Below, one piece after another: positions 26,424-36,208 of a DNA stretch of 51,349 bases. The position numbers and the translations under genes were made by a program. Positions within the stretch are counted from its first letter, which is position 1. Each line of letters begins with the position of its first letter. Source of the DNA: Desulfuromonadaceae bacterium (GTDB taxonomy: Bacteria; Desulfobacterota; Desulfuromonadia; Geobacterales; Pseudopelobacteraceae); contig JAQTQX010000030.1 in NCBI GenBank assembly GCA_028712075.1, positions 1 to 51,349 of the forward strand, given 5' to 3'. The notes beneath the pieces are model-generated. The model was not told the origin of the DNA, made no database searches, and saw nothing but the letters and a program-made list of their open reading frames with translations.

Positions 26424-26499
26424 TGGTGGGCACAGTTGGGATCGAACCAACGACCTGCCGATTAAGAGTCGGCTGCTCTACCAGCTAATCTACATGCCC
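26424..26499 (-). tRNA. tRNA-Lys (CTT anticodon)
   Basis: A 76-base tRNA with encoded CCA. The acceptor GGGCATG pairs with TGTGCCC. The anticodon loop CTCTTAA sits on a GCCGA/TCGGC stem, and the T arm is GTTGG-TTCGATC-CCAAC. The D stem is weak: GATT against GAGC gives an A-G mismatch and a T-G pair. Confidence 0.93.
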
Positions 26500-26552
26500 A
26501 TTAACCGGAGTGTCTGTATATTTGGCCTGCACCGCCAACCAATTTGCTGAAT

Positions 26553-27629
26553 CTAGGCAGGCGTTGATGCCTCACGCCGCCGGAGAATAAACCCGATCAA
26601 CAAAGATAACCCCAGCGTCAGCGTGCCGCCAACTATTCCGGAGACGCTTGTTCCAAGTTTACTTTCTTCCGGCTTTTTCTCTTCCTTTTTATGTTCCAGT
26701 CCTGCTACCGGTTCAGCGGTATTTTCGGCTGGTTTGGCCTCTTCGGCTTTCTTGAATGAGTAATCCGGCAGGAACGCCAGGCTCTTCTGCAGAGCCGCCA
26801 TCGTACCGTGAAGCCCCTGCTCTTCGCCCTTCAGTTCTTCCTGCCCGGTCACTTTGGTTATTGACCATTCAAGCCCGTCCGGATGCTCCGAGGCAAACCA
26901 GGAAAAAAAACCACCGGTTATAACAGACACTGCGAGGAAGCCGATTGCCACATTCCGTATCGGATGAACACCAATCGGGTGGGCTTCAATGGCGCTCTGC
27001 AGAATTTCCGGTCTGGCCTTGTAGACAAAAGAGATCACCGATGCGGTGACAAGACCTTCGACAATTCCGATGGCAAGATGGATCGGTTGCATGATGGCAG
27101 CGAACGTTCCAAAGGGGAGCGAGGAGATTCCGGATAAGACGGTTTCAACAACAACACCGAAAGCACCCAGCTGCAAGCCGACGACAGCGGCGATCATCGT
27201 TGCGACCGATATTTTTGTTGGTGTTGGTGTCGTCCCGACAATCTTTTTGTAAATGAGAGGGTAGGCAATGAATGCAGGGAAAAATCCAAGATTGAAAATA
27301 TTGCAGCCGAGCGCCAGCAGGCCTCCGTCTGCGAAAAAAAGTGCCTGCACCACCAGCACAGAGGCAATTGTCAAAAAAGCTGCGTGCGGGCCAAGAAGTA
27401 CGGCCAATATTATACCGCCGCCAAGATGTCCGCTGGAACCGGTGATCGGTATGGTGAAATTGATCATCTGCGCGGCAAAGATAAAGGCCCCAAGCACGCC
27501 CATCAGGGGCACAACTCCTTTATCAGCTTCAGCCCGGACCTTTTTTGAACAGTAGGCAATAGTTGCAGCTGATATGCTACACATTGTCAAGCCGACTGCC
27601 GGTGAAATTAGTGCGTCTGCCATGTGCAT
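26553..27629 (-). CDS. Nickel/cobalt ECF component, NikM fused to a PDGLE NikN-like domain
   Basis: A 358-residue membrane protein. The N-terminus MHMADALISP puts a metal-binding His at position 2, and GSSGHLGGGIILAVLLGP holds the conserved His67. About seven helices make up the CbiM/NikM part. After residue 220 a NikN-like module carries PDGLEWS (250-254), a Lys/Glu/Pro-rich loop and a last transmembrane helix. No Q or O subunit is next to it, so it must borrow an energising module (possibly CbiQO) or act alone. The metal is probably Ni or Co. Confidence 0.9.
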   Translation of the reverse strand: MHMADALISPAVGLTMCSISAATIAYCSKKVRAEADKGVVPLMGVLGAFIFAAQMINFTIPITGSSGHLGGGIILAVLLGPHAAFLTIASVLVVQALFFADGGLLALGCNIFNLGFFPAFIAYPLIYKKIVGTTPTPTKISVATMIAAVVGLQLGAFGVVVETVLSGISSLPFGTFAAIMQPIHLAIGIVEGLVTASVISFVYKARPEILQSAIEAHPIGVHPIRNVAIGFLAVSVITGGFFSWFASEHPDGLEWSITKVTGQEELKGEEQGLHGTMAALQKSLAFLPDYSFKKAEEAKPAENTAEPVAGLEHKKEEKKPEESKLGTSVSGIVGGTLTLGLSLLIGFILRRREASTPA

Positions 27630-27667
27630 GATAATACTCCCTCGGGGGTGTGTATAAAAAATAATTT

Positions 27668-27735
27668 CGTAACACGATGAAGATATAAAATTTAGTATCT
27701 GATGTCAAGTGCCAAAATATATAAATCGTGCTACG
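27668..27735 (-). promoter_or_regulatory. nikMN-like gene promoter with flanking inverted repeat
   Basis: On the minus strand TTGACA, a 17-base spacer and TATCTT (27680-27708) lie upstream of the gene. An inverted repeat, CGTAACACGAT at 27668-27678 and ATCGTGCTACG at 27725-27735 (10 of 11 matching), brackets the promoter and may bind a metal-responsive regulator. The regulator is not identified. Confidence 0.5.
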
Positions 27736-27812
27736 CACAAATAGCGTCTTCTCTTTCCACCAAAATATCTGCTTGTCACGTTGGAGCCATGACGTTATAG
27801 TGCCGGAAAATC

Positions 27813-27973
27813 CACTCTCCGAGTTGCTCAGTCTACCAGGGATACATCCTCATGGCCTGCAACCTGCGGGTGTCGCAGGAAACAGCGTCACCCTCCTTTT
27901 GAAAAGGGGAAATGGTTCCGACGGGCTCCTCGTCTGGGCCCCTTTTCTATGTTGAGAAGGGGCTATTATATTT
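27813..27973 (+). promoter_or_regulatory. Structured leader with alternative terminator upstream of tupA
   Basis: A hairpin CCTGCG-GGTGT-CGCAGG near 27862-27878 has a loop that can pair with CACCC about 15 bases downstream. Then AAAAGGGG (27902-27909) can pair with CCCCTTTT (27939-27946), which excludes the terminator GCCCCTTTTC/GAGAAGGGGC (27938-27963) followed by TATTATATTTT. This antiterminator/terminator choice is riboswitch-like. The neighbourhood makes a Moco/Tuco-type (molybdenum or tungsten cofactor) RNA plausible, but the class was not confirmed. Confidence 0.6.
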
Positions 27974-27992
27974 TCTGGGGCTGGGGGAACAG

Positions 27993-28847
27993 ATGACTAC
28001 AAAACAGATTCAGATGCGTATTATGACACGGGCAGTATTGATTTTAGCTCTCGTATGGGGAACAGTGGTTTGGGCAGCCCCCAAAACCATAATTCTCGCC
28101 ACCACCACCAGCACGCAGGATTCGGGGCTGCTGGATGTTCTTGTTCCGCAGTTCGAAAAGGAAAGCGGCTATGTAGTCAAGACTATTTCGGTCGGTTCCG
28201 GTCAGGCCATGAAGATGGGGGAGAAAGGGGAGGCTGATGTGCTGCTGGTACACTCACCTGAAGCCGAGAAAAAATTTATGGCTGAGGGTTACGGCATCAC
28301 TCGCCGTCTGGTTATGCACAATGATTTTATCATTGTCGGGCCTGCCGCCGATCCGGCAAAAATCAAGGGGGTTACTGTTGCCAGCGCGATGAAGCAGATC
28401 GCCCAATCCGGTGCTATCTTTATTTCCCGTGGTGATAATTCCGGTACCCATGCTAAGGAGAAGGGACTCTGGAAAGCCGCCGGAATTACGCCGGACGGGC
28501 AGAAATGGTACCAGCAGACCGGAGCCGGCATGGGGCAAAGCCTGAATGTGGCTGCCGAAAAGAAGAGTTACATTCTGACCGATCGAGCCACCTACCTCGC
28601 TCTCAAGAAAAATCTCGGCCTGAGTATCCTGAACGAAGGTGACAGCAAGCTACTCAATATCTACCACGTTATCGAGCTGAATCCGGTAAAATCACCGAAG
28701 ATACATAGTGCAGGAGGCAAGGCGTTTGCCGATTTTATGATTTCCCGTAAAGCACAGGACAGTATCAAGGGATTTGGCGTTGAAAAATACGGCGCGCCGC
28801 TGTTCTTCCCGGATGCCGGCAAAAATCCTGCTTCACTGGGGCTCTGA
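27993..28847 (+). CDS. tupA: Tungstate ABC transporter binding protein TupA
   Basis: A 284-residue periplasmic protein with a signal peptide (about residues 8-28, ending VVWAAP). ATTTSTQDSGLLDVL is the TupA oxyanion-binding signature that separates tungstate binders from ModA. VGSGQAMKMGEKGEADVLL, SRGDNSGTHAKEKGLW and YILTDRATYLAL complete the ligand pocket. The ATG at 27993 was chosen; an in-frame ATG at 28014 is possible. Its stop overlaps tupB by one base. Confidence 0.93.
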   Translation: MTTKQIQMRIMTRAVLILALVWGTVVWAAPKTIILATTTSTQDSGLLDVLVPQFEKESGYVVKTISVGSGQAMKMGEKGEADVLLVHSPEAEKKFMAEGYGITRRLVMHNDFIIVGPAADPAKIKGVTVASAMKQIAQSGAIFISRGDNSGTHAKEKGLWKAAGITPDGQKWYQQTGAGMGQSLNVAAEKKSYILTDRATYLALKKNLGLSILNEGDSKLLNIYHVIELNPVKSPKIHSAGGKAFADFMISRKAQDSIKGFGVEKYGAPLFFPDAGKNPASLGL

Positions 28848-29545
28848 TGGATCTGATACTGGATGGCATACTGCAGGCGCTTCGTCTGGTGGCACATCTT
28901 GACAGTGAGGTTCTGGCTGTAACGCTACTGTCACTCAAGATTTCCTGCAGTGCCACCATGATCAGCCTGTTGCTCGGCATACCTGCCGGTACGCTGTTGG
29001 CACTGGCCACCTTTCCCGGCCGCAGGCTGGTAGTCAGCCTGATCAATACCGGCATGGGGCTGCCGCCGGTAGTGGTCGGCCTGTTTGTCACCATATTCCT
29101 CTGGCGCAACGGGCCGCTTGGTTTTCTGGAAATCCTCTATACACCGTCAGCGATGGTGCTTGCCCAGTCGGTGATTGCAACACCGATCGTGGCCGGCATC
29201 ACGATAGCCTCGATCCAGAATCTGCCGGCAAATCTCAAACTGCAAGTTCTTGCGCTGGGGGCGACCCGTCTGCAGATGGTCTGGATACTGGTCAGGGAAG
29301 CGCGTCTGCCGCTTCTGGCAGCGGTCATGGCCGGATTTGGCGGCGTTATCTCCGAGGTCGGGGCATCAATTATGGTTGGGGGAAACATCAAGGGACAGAC
29401 AAGAGTGCTCACTACCGCTACGGTGATGGAGACCGGCAAGGGTAACTTTGACGTTGCGATCGCACTCTCCCTGATTCTTCTGACCCTGGCATTTGGAGTC
29501 AATTATCTGTTGACGGTTATTCAGCAGCGGGAGCGCCCTCGTTGA
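28847..29545 (+). CDS. tupB: Tungstate ABC transporter permease TupB
   Basis: A 232-residue inner membrane permease with about five hydrophobic helices. LPPVVVGLFVTIFLWRNGPLG and the ATPase-coupling loop EVGASIMVGGNIKGQTRVLT are typical of TupB. It overlaps tupA (TGATG) and tupC (TTGA), giving tight coupling. Confidence 0.93.
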   Translation: MDLILDGILQALRLVAHLDSEVLAVTLLSLKISCSATMISLLLGIPAGTLLALATFPGRRLVVSLINTGMGLPPVVVGLFVTIFLWRNGPLGFLEILYTPSAMVLAQSVIATPIVAGITIASIQNLPANLKLQVLALGATRLQMVWILVREARLPLLAAVMAGFGGVISEVGASIMVGGNIKGQTRVLTTATVMETGKGNFDVAIALSLILLTLAFGVNYLLTVIQQRERPR

Positions 29546-30300
29546 GCAGCCTTCTGGATGTTGATAACCTGCGAATCAGGCGAGGTGGGGTGCAGGTTCT
29601 CGATCTGCACAGATTCTCAGTAGCTGCGGAAGAGAAGGTGGCTGTGGTCGGGCCGAACGGAGCCGGGAAGTCCAGTCTGCTGATGGGAATAGCCTGTCTG
29701 CTGCGACGGGAATCCGGTACGATTACCTTTAACGGCGAACCGGTTACCGAACGAGATGAAACCGCCTATCGCCGCAAGATCGCCATGGTCTTTCAGGAGC
29801 CGCTGCTGTTCGACACCACGGTGATCGACAACGTGGCTGAGGGGTTGCGTATCAGAGGAACGGGTCGGTGCGAAGCCAGAGACATTGCCCGGGACAGTCT
29901 TGAGCTCTTCAAAGTGGGGCATCTATCGAACCGCTCCGCACACAAGCTTTCCGGCGGGGAAGCCCAGCGGGTCAGTCTTGCGCGTGCGTTTGCCGTGCGG
30001 CCCGAACTGCTCTTGATGGACGAGCCGTTTTCCAGTCTTGATCTTCCGACCAGAATCGCACTTGCGGAAGACCTTGGCAGAATTTTGCACGAGTCCGGAA
30101 CGGCAGCCATAATTGCAACTCATGATCGTATTGAGGCTTTTCACGTGGTGGAGCGGTTGGTGGTCATGGATGGCGGAAAGATCGTCCAGGAGGGGACCCC
30201 TGCAGAAGTTATGGCAGAGCCGGCCAACACGTTTGTGGCAGCCTTCAGGAGGACAACCGGAACTCTGTGCAATACGGGAAAGGAGAACATTCGTGTTTAA
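29542..30300 (+). CDS. tupC: Tungstate ABC transporter ATPase TupC
   Basis: A 252-residue ABC ATPase. Walker A GPNGAGKSS, Q-loop VFQEPLLF, signature LSGGEAQRVSLARA, Walker B LLLMDEPFSSLD and switch ATHDRIEA are intact. It starts with TTG inside the tupB stop. Its last 8 bases overlap the sirtuin start. Confidence 0.92.
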   Translation: MSSLLDVDNLRIRRGGVQVLDLHRFSVAAEEKVAVVGPNGAGKSSLLMGIACLLRRESGTITFNGEPVTERDETAYRRKIAMVFQEPLLFDTTVIDNVAEGLRIRGTGRCEARDIARDSLELFKVGHLSNRSAHKLSGGEAQRVSLARAFAVRPELLLMDEPFSSLDLPTRIALAEDLGRILHESGTAAIIATHDRIEAFHVVERLVVMDGGKIVQEGTPAEVMAEPANTFVAAFRRTTGTLCNTGKENIRV

Positions 30301-31171
30301 GCAGGCCGCTTCGATAATAAGGGAGGCTGATACCTTTGTCATCACCGCCGGGGCAGGAATGGGAGTTGATTCCGGACTGCCTGATTTTCGCGGTGACGAG
30401 GGGTTCTGGAACGCATACCCCGCGTACTCGCGGCTGGGTATATCTTTTGTTGAGTGTGCCAATCCGCAACATTTTGTCGCTGACCCTTCCTTCGGCTGGG
30501 GGTTCTACGGACATCGCACCAACCTGTATCGGGACACGATTCCTCACGACGGGTTTCATATCATCAGGAGGTGGATTGAGCGGAGCAGTGCCGATTATTT
30601 CGTGGTTACCTCCAACGTTGACGGACAGTTCCAGAAAGCGGGTTACGATGATGACCGGATACTGGAAGTTCACGGGTCTATTCATTGGCTGCAGTGTCAA
30701 AAGCCCTGCAGCGATGCAATTTGGACAAATGACGAGGTGATCCGGATAGATGAACGAACCATGCGTGCCCGTGAGCCGCTGCCACGCTGCTCCGGTTGCG
30801 GATTGGTAAGCCGTCCCAATATCCTTATGTTTGGTGACTGGTCATGGCTTCCGGATCGTACGCATGTTCAGGAATCCGCATTTGAACGGTTTCTGTCAGA
30901 GCATGCAGAGCACAGTATTGCAGTGATCGAGTTGGGAGCAGGATGTGCCATTCCCACGATCCGGGCAACATCGGAACGGATCGGCTGGGACCTTGAACAT
31001 GCGACGGTCATTCGCATAAATCCGCGTGAACCGGAGATAAAGGCACCGCACATCTCGCTGTCATGCGCGGCACTTGAAGGGTTACGTAAAATTGATGAGA
31101 TGCTGCAGGAATCAATTACAAAACCTTGTCCAGTGCCTCCCTTACCTTGCCAAGCAGCACCAGCACAGTGA
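30293..31171 (+). CDS. Atypical SIR2-family (sirtuin) protein
   Basis: A 292-residue Rossmann-fold protein related to NAD-dependent deacylases. GAGMGVDSGLPDFRGDEGFW is the NAD motif, where canonical enzymes have GAGxSxxSGIPDFR. EVHGSIHWLQC keeps the catalytic-region HG. Two Cys pairs (CQKPC and CSGC) form the zinc site, and RPNILMFGD follows. The usual TQNID-G-LH reads TSNVDGQF, losing the His. The GTG at 30293 has AAAGGAG upstream and overlaps tupC. The last 18 codons overlap the converging kinase gene. Deacylase activity is uncertain. Confidence 0.85.
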   Translation: MFKQAASIIREADTFVITAGAGMGVDSGLPDFRGDEGFWNAYPAYSRLGISFVECANPQHFVADPSFGWGFYGHRTNLYRDTIPHDGFHIIRRWIERSSADYFVVTSNVDGQFQKAGYDDDRILEVHGSIHWLQCQKPCSDAIWTNDEVIRIDERTMRAREPLPRCSGCGLVSRPNILMFGDWSWLPDRTHVQESAFERFLSEHAEHSIAVIELGAGCAIPTIRATSERIGWDLEHATVIRINPREPEIKAPHISLSCAALEGLRKIDEMLQESITKPCPVPPLPCQAAPAQ

Positions 31172-32873
31172 CCGGTTTGGTCAGAAAGCTGGCACCCTCT
31201 TCTACTATCCATTTCGGTTCGATGATATCGGAAGAATAGCCGCTGTGGAACAGTACGCGCACTTTCTCACCCATTTTACTGATGGTGTCGTAAACTTCGC
31301 GTCCGTTCATTCTGGGCATAACAGCGTCCAGAATAACAAGTTGAATACGGTCGCGGTTGGCGCAATATTTCTCAAGGGCATCTTCTCCGTTTACAGCCTC
31401 TATCACTTGATAACCGTACTCCTTCAGGGCATGGGCCATAAAGCTTCTGACGCCGTCATTGTCTTCAGCCAGCAAGATTGTCTCAGTTCCACCTGTTGCC
31501 GTAACAACCGGTTTATCCGCATGCCCGGCATCTCCTGGCTCCATTAGCGGCAGATATATTTTGAAGCAAGTCCCCTTGCCGACCTCACTGTAAACGGTCA
31601 CGTCCCCGCCATGCTGTTTGATGATACCGTAGACGATGGAGAGACCCAGCCCGGTCCCTTTTCCGATCTCCTTGGTTGTGAAGAATGGTTCAAAGATTCT
31701 CTGTCGAATAGCTTCGCCGAATCCTTCCCCTGTATCGGATACTGAGATCCTGACGTACGACCCCGGCCTAAGGGAGTCGCCGATCAAACCTTCCGTCAGC
31801 TCCAGGCGCTCCGTTTTGAGGCTGATAACCCCACCTTTTGGCATGGCATCGCGTGCATTGATCGTCAGATTCATCAGCACCTGCTCAATCTGGCCGCTAT
31901 CTCCCATTATCAGCAGTTCTTCCGGTGCCAGGGAGTAACGAAGTTCGATACCCTCACCTATCAGCCGACGAATAATCCTGTCGAAAGTCCTGACAATCTC
32001 GTTGATTCCCTCCGGTCTGGTCTCCATGACCTGCTTCCGGCCAAAGGCAAGGAGACTATGCGTAAGCTTTGCTGCCCTTTCTGCAGCACCCATGATGTCA
32101 TCGACATAATGGCACAGGGTGGTATTACCGGCCATCTTGATCTGCAGAATACTTCCAAAACCCATAATGGCGGTCAGTATATTGTTGAAGTCGTGAGCCA
32201 CCCCCCCCGCCAGGGTGCCGATCGCCTCCATCTTCTGCGACTGTCTGAGCTGCTCCTCGCTGGTGCGCAATGCCACCTGCGCAGCCTGCAGTTCTTCAAC
32301 CTTCTCCTCAAGGACAACCGCCTGTTCCTGGAGCTGTTCCTGAGCAACCTGACGCTCTGCAATCTCGTCTTCAAGCATGCGGTTGGTAGTGGACAGATCC
32401 TCGGTACGCGCCTCGACCCGTGCTTCAAGGAGCTCATTGGCTTCTTTCAGGCGGCGGTTCAGATCCCGAATTTTCAGGTGAACCCCCACCCTGGCCAGTA
32501 GTTCCTCCCGCTGGAATGGCTTGGTGACATAATCCACCGCTCCAGCCTCCAACCCGTGCACCTTGTGTCCGGTTTCGGCCAAGGCAGACATAAAGATTAC
32601 CGGGATGTCACTGGTGCTTTCCTGCTGCTTCAGTTGACGACAGGTTTCGTAACCGTCAATGCCCGGCATCATGATGTCCAGCAGGATCAGGTCGGGACGG
32701 GCATAATCGGCTCTGCTGACAGCGCTCTCGCCATCCTCGGCCATCAGGACGGTGTAATTGAAGCCGGTCAGGCAATCACGGACTACGGCAAGGTTGTTGA
32801 CATCGTCATCAACAGCCAGAATTACCGGCTTGCGTCCGTCGATATGCAACACATTCAGTTTTCCAGAATTCAT
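31116..32873 (-). CDS. Hybrid kinase: receiver-HisKA-HATPase-receiver
   Basis: A 585-residue soluble signalling protein. An N-terminal receiver ([11 protein letters not shown], phosphoacceptor in [10 protein letters not shown], Lys in YVTKPF) is followed by a coiled coil to about residue 215. A histidine kinase core ([16 protein letters not shown] with the phospho-His, [18 protein letters not shown]) and a C-terminal receiver ([28 protein letters not shown]) complete it. The ATG at 32873 overlaps the upstream kinase stop (ATGA). Its 3' end overlaps the sirtuin gene on the other strand by 56 bases. Confidence 0.92.
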   Translation of the reverse strand: MNSGKLNVLHIDGRKPVILAVDDDVNNLAVVRDCLTGFNYTVLMAEDGESAVSRADYARPDLILLDIMMPGIDGYETCRQLKQQESTSDIPVIFMSALAETGHKVHGLEAGAVDYVTKPFQREELLARVGVHLKIRDLNRRLKEANELLEARVEARTEDLSTTNRMLEDEIAERQVAQEQLQEQAVVLEEKVEELQAAQVALRTSEEQLRQSQKMEAIGTLAGGVAHDFNNILTAIMGFGSILQIKMAGNTTLCHYVDDIMGAAERAAKLTHSLLAFGRKQVMETRPEGINEIVRTFDRIIRRLIGEGIELRYSLAPEELLIMGDSGQIEQVLMNLTINARDAMPKGGVISLKTERLELTEGLIGDSLRPGSYVRISVSDTGEGFGEAIRQRIFEPFFTTKEIGKGTGLGLSIVYGIIKQHGGDVTVYSEVGKGTCFKIYLPLMEPGDAGHADKPVVTATGGTETILLAEDNDGVRSFMAHALKEYGYQVIEAVNGEDALEKYCANRDRIQLVILDAVMPRMNGREVYDTISKMGEKVRVLFHSGYSSDIIEPKWIVEEGASFLTKPVTVLVLLGKVREALDKVL

Positions 32874-35188
32874 ATACCTTCTCCACGGCATCGTTTCACC
32901 AGCGTCAAGACAGCCCTGGTTCTGAAGCTTCCGGCCAGTTCCTTCAGTCTTCCGGCAAAATTGCGGTAACGGACATCCCGTGCCCCAAGCTCGCCGGCCC
33001 ATTGCTCAACGCCCTGCATATCTCCCATCATGGCCAGATTCAGCAGCTCATCCAGTTCAGATGACGGCGGGGTCAGCAGCTCTCCGTCATCCAAATCAAG
33101 GTATGTTTCCAAAGCCGGAGTGGTGATCTCTTTGTACTCCCATTCGATATCCAACCGGTTGCCGATTTTCTCCAGCAGCCGGTCTATTCTGATCGGCTTA
33201 ATCACGAAATCGTCACAGATCCTGATGAATTCATTTTTGTGTCCGCTGTCAGTTACCGACGCCGAAGCACCGATGATCACGGTCCGGTCAAACCGGTTGT
33301 CAGCGCGTATCAGCCGTGTTGCTTCCAGGCCGTCCATCTCCGGCATTACAAGGTCCATCAGCACCAGGTCCGGCCGTTTTTCGAGCGCAACATCCACTGC
33401 CTCCTTTCCGTTCAGTGCCGTATCTACCTTGAAGCCGAGCGGCTCCAGCAGCGATACGAGCATGGAGGTATTGCCCACAGTGTCATCGACCACCAGGACC
33501 CGTTTACGCTCGCCAAGGTAGCCGGTCACAGAGACCTCCGTTTTCTCAAGGGCCCGTTCCGGGTCGGCTACCGGCGGAAGATCAAGCTCCAGTCGGAAGA
33601 TGCTTCCTGTACCGACTTTGCTCTCAACGGTCAGGCTGCCATGCATCAGCTCCAGCAGGCGGCGGGTGATATGCAATCCCAGTCCCGTCCCCTCACGCAG
33701 CTGTCCATTGCCGGTCAGTTGGGTAAATGGTTCAAATATGGTTTCAAGCTTGTCCGCCGGGATACCGATCCCCGTATCAACAACGTCACAGCGGAGCCGC
33801 CCCCCCTCATGATCGTATGCAACTCTGAGAGTTACGCTGCCATGGCGGGTATACTTGACCGCATTGGTGAGCAGGTTCAGCAGAACCTGGCGGAGTTTGC
33901 GCTCATCCCCGAATACGTAGGGAGGAAGCGACGACAATTCCTCGTACAGGAAGCGCAGCTCCTTCTCTTCAGCGTTCAGACGGGTCAGATTGAAAACCTG
34001 GCGTAAAAGTGCCGGCAGGTCAAAAGCCAGCTGGTCGACATCCATCTGCCTGGCCTCGATCTTGCCGACATCGAGGATATCGTTGATAAGAGTCAACAGA
34101 TGCTCTCCGCTGCTCAGCATGATATCAAGCTGTTGCCGCTGGGGATCGGTCAGGTTTTCCTGGTGCTTCAGGATCTGGGTATACCCAAGAATCGCGTTCA
34201 GTGGTGTACGGAGCTCGTGGCTCATACTGGAGAGGAAGTCGCTCTTGGCACGATTGGCCGTTTCGGCCGCTTCCTTGGCATTCTGCAATTCCACCACCCC
34301 TTGGGCAAATGCTCCGGCAAGGTTGTTAACCCCCTCGACCAGATTGCGCCACTCCCCCTCGAACTGCCCAGCATCGCTGCGGCTCTCCAGATGCCCGTTC
34401 TGAACCGCAACGATCAGCCTGTCCGTCTCCAGCAATACCTTGCGTATGGTGTGGCGCATGGCGGAGAACGAATTGGCCAGCGCTCCCACCTCATCATGCT
34501 GGTGGATTTCGAAATCCTTGCTGAAATCTCCGTGGGACACGCCGTCAGCCATCTTGACGATCTGGCGCAACGGCCGGGTGGCCACCCCCATCAGGAAGAA
34601 GGCGGCAATACAACTTGCCACGGCAAATATGAGTGACAGAACGACGCCCCGCAGCACGATGCGCCGCTCGTTATTATGCAGTGATGTTTTGGAAAAGCCG
34701 ATCCTGATCCAGCCGATCATCTCCTTCGTCTTGAGTCCGCCGGAGGCACCGCTGATAATGTTGAAATCTTCCTGCACCTTTTCCGTGAAGACCGGGGCGT
34801 AAAAAACGAACGTGTCCCGATCTTCGGACATTGAGAGTGCTGTTGTTGCTGGTGGGGTGGTCAAGTGGCGGGTCAGTGGAGCTCCGTCATGGATCAGCGG
34901 TGTCATCGCTTCGTTGTAAAAAGTAACTGTTGCCACTTCGGTATTGAATTTGAGGAACGCTGCCGTATTCTTAAGCAGTTCCGGATTGCCGGAAAGGATC
35001 GGCAGCTCGCCGGTCTTGGTGGCCAGTGTGGTAATAGCTTCAGCGCGTTTGATGATTTCGCTTCGGATAACCCCCTTACCGACACGGATCGACTCCCAGG
35101 TATGGACGAACGACATCAGCAACAGCAGCGGGATCATGAAGAGCAGCGCCTTGATACGGAAGGTCATTATCGGCTTCACTCTGTTCAT
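32870..35188 (-). CDS. Membrane hybrid histidine kinase with receiver
   Basis: A 772-residue sensor kinase. Transmembrane helices at about residues 10-29 and 178-200 enclose a periplasmic sensor domain. A HAMP domain, HisKA ([20 protein letters not shown]), HATPase ([34 protein letters not shown]) and receiver ([28 protein letters not shown]) follow. About 100 helical residues at the C-terminus are unassigned and lack an obvious HPt histidine motif. It overlaps genes on both sides by 4 bases, so with the binding protein and second kinase it forms one relay. Confidence 0.93.
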   Translation of the reverse strand: MNRVKPIMTFRIKALLFMIPLLLLMSFVHTWESIRVGKGVIRSEIIKRAEAITTLATKTGELPILSGNPELLKNTAAFLKFNTEVATVTFYNEAMTPLIHDGAPLTRHLTTPPATTALSMSEDRDTFVFYAPVFTEKVQEDFNIISGASGGLKTKEMIGWIRIGFSKTSLHNNERRIVLRGVVLSLIFAVASCIAAFFLMGVATRPLRQIVKMADGVSHGDFSKDFEIHQHDEVGALANSFSAMRHTIRKVLLETDRLIVAVQNGHLESRSDAGQFEGEWRNLVEGVNNLAGAFAQGVVELQNAKEAAETANRAKSDFLSSMSHELRTPLNAILGYTQILKHQENLTDPQRQQLDIMLSSGEHLLTLINDILDVGKIEARQMDVDQLAFDLPALLRQVFNLTRLNAEEKELRFLYEELSSLPPYVFGDERKLRQVLLNLLTNAVKYTRHGSVTLRVAYDHEGGRLRCDVVDTGIGIPADKLETIFEPFTQLTGNGQLREGTGLGLHITRRLLELMHGSLTVESKVGTGSIFRLELDLPPVADPERALEKTEVSVTGYLGERKRVLVVDDTVGNTSMLVSLLEPLGFKVDTALNGKEAVDVALEKRPDLVLMDLVMPEMDGLEATRLIRADNRFDRTVIIGASASVTDSGHKNEFIRICDDFVIKPIRIDRLLEKIGNRLDIEWEYKEITTPALETYLDLDDGELLTPPSSELDELLNLAMMGDMQGVEQWAGELGARDVRYRNFAGRLKELAGSFRTRAVLTLVKRCRGEGI

Positions 35189-36051
35189 GGATAGGACTTT
35201 CTGGCCATACGCACTACCTCATCCGGAATCCTGATGCCCATCTTGCGGGCCGTATCCATATTCAGATAGAGTTCGAACTTGCGGGGTGGCAACGCTGACA
35301 GCTGCCCGACACCCCCTTTTTTCAGTGCCATGGTTGCATACTCGCCGATGATCTTGCCGACATCGACCATATCCACTACTAACGCCAGTAGTGCTCCCTC
35401 CTTCACATGTCGCTCGGAAATACCCAGAACCGGGATATTCTGACGAAAAGAATGCAGAAATACCTCTTCAATGGCGGTAGAATTCATGACACCACTATCC
35501 GGCAGAAGCAGGATTGCTTCGGTATTTCCCATCTGCTTGATAGTACTGACGAACTCAACCAGATTTTTTACTGAGTGAGAGCTGACCATAGAGGAGGTAT
35601 TGCTGGTGAGGATATTCAGAAAATCGCGGCTGGCCACCACCGTCATCCGTTTTAAAGCAGGCAGGTGCTTGTGCAGCAGTTCGGCGTACTTGCTGGCCGG
35701 GGTCGCCATATAGAAACCGACGGTATTAGGGCGATTTATTTTTGGCGGGATTACCACCATATCATAGATTACCGGGATAGAGGTGGGGAGCGTCAGCGCC
35801 TCAGCCAGCGCTTCGCGACCAAGAGCGATCACAACACGGGAACCCTCCTGTTGCACTACGGTGGTGAGATTGCCTCTTACCTCGGAAGGCGACAAGGTGC
35901 TGACTGAGGCGCGCAGGGTTTTGCGCATGCCGAAGGTTACTTCCATGACCGGCTTCAATTGGGTGTCGGCGATGATCAGAACATCCGCAGCGAGACAGGG
36001 GACGCCGGCTAACAGGATGAAGAACAGGGTATGAAGGAGGATATGCGGCAC
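35185..36051 (-). CDS. ABC-type substrate-binding protein (PF04392-like)
   Basis: A periplasmic protein of about 288 residues. The signal peptide [21 protein letters not shown] is followed by a fold with [23 protein letters not shown] and [22 protein letters not shown], matching the ABC_sub_bind family. The GTG at 36051 starts right before the signal peptide; a TTG at 36114 would add 21 residues without a ribosome-binding site. No permease is nearby. Coupled to two kinases, it probably acts as the ligand sensor rather than in transport. Confidence 0.8.
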   Translation of the reverse strand: MPHILLHTLFFILLAGVPCLAADVLIIADTQLKPVMEVTFGMRKTLRASVSTLSPSEVRGNLTTVVQQEGSRVVIALGREALAEALTLPTSIPVIYDMVVIPPKINRPNTVGFYMATPASKYAELLHKHLPALKRMTVVASRDFLNILTSNTSSMVSSHSVKNLVEFVSTIKQMGNTEAILLLPDSGVMNSTAIEEVFLHSFRQNIPVLGISERHVKEGALLALVVDMVDVGKIIGEYATMALKKGGVGQLSALPPRKFELYLNMDTARKMGIRIPDEVVRMARKSYP

Positions 36052-36147
36052 GGGTGACTTTCTCAAGAGTGATATAAGTCTTGGGACTATAGGGAGAAAT
36101 TGACAGAATTTCAATCAAAATGATACGCTGTTTGAAAGCGGTTCAAG

Positions 36148-36192
36148 AATAAACAGACCTCCGGACAATTTTGCTCCGAAGGTCTGTTTATT
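36148..36192 (-). terminator. Terminator after the GC-rich TonB receptor gene
   Basis: AATAAACAGACCT and AGGTCTGTTTATT pair perfectly, extended by CCGGA/TCCG. The hairpin lies 17 bases past the stop at 36209. Its A/T-rich base serves as the T-run on either strand, so it may be bidirectional. Confidence 0.75.
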
Positions 36193-36208
36193 GTAGCCAG
36201 CCTGGTTA

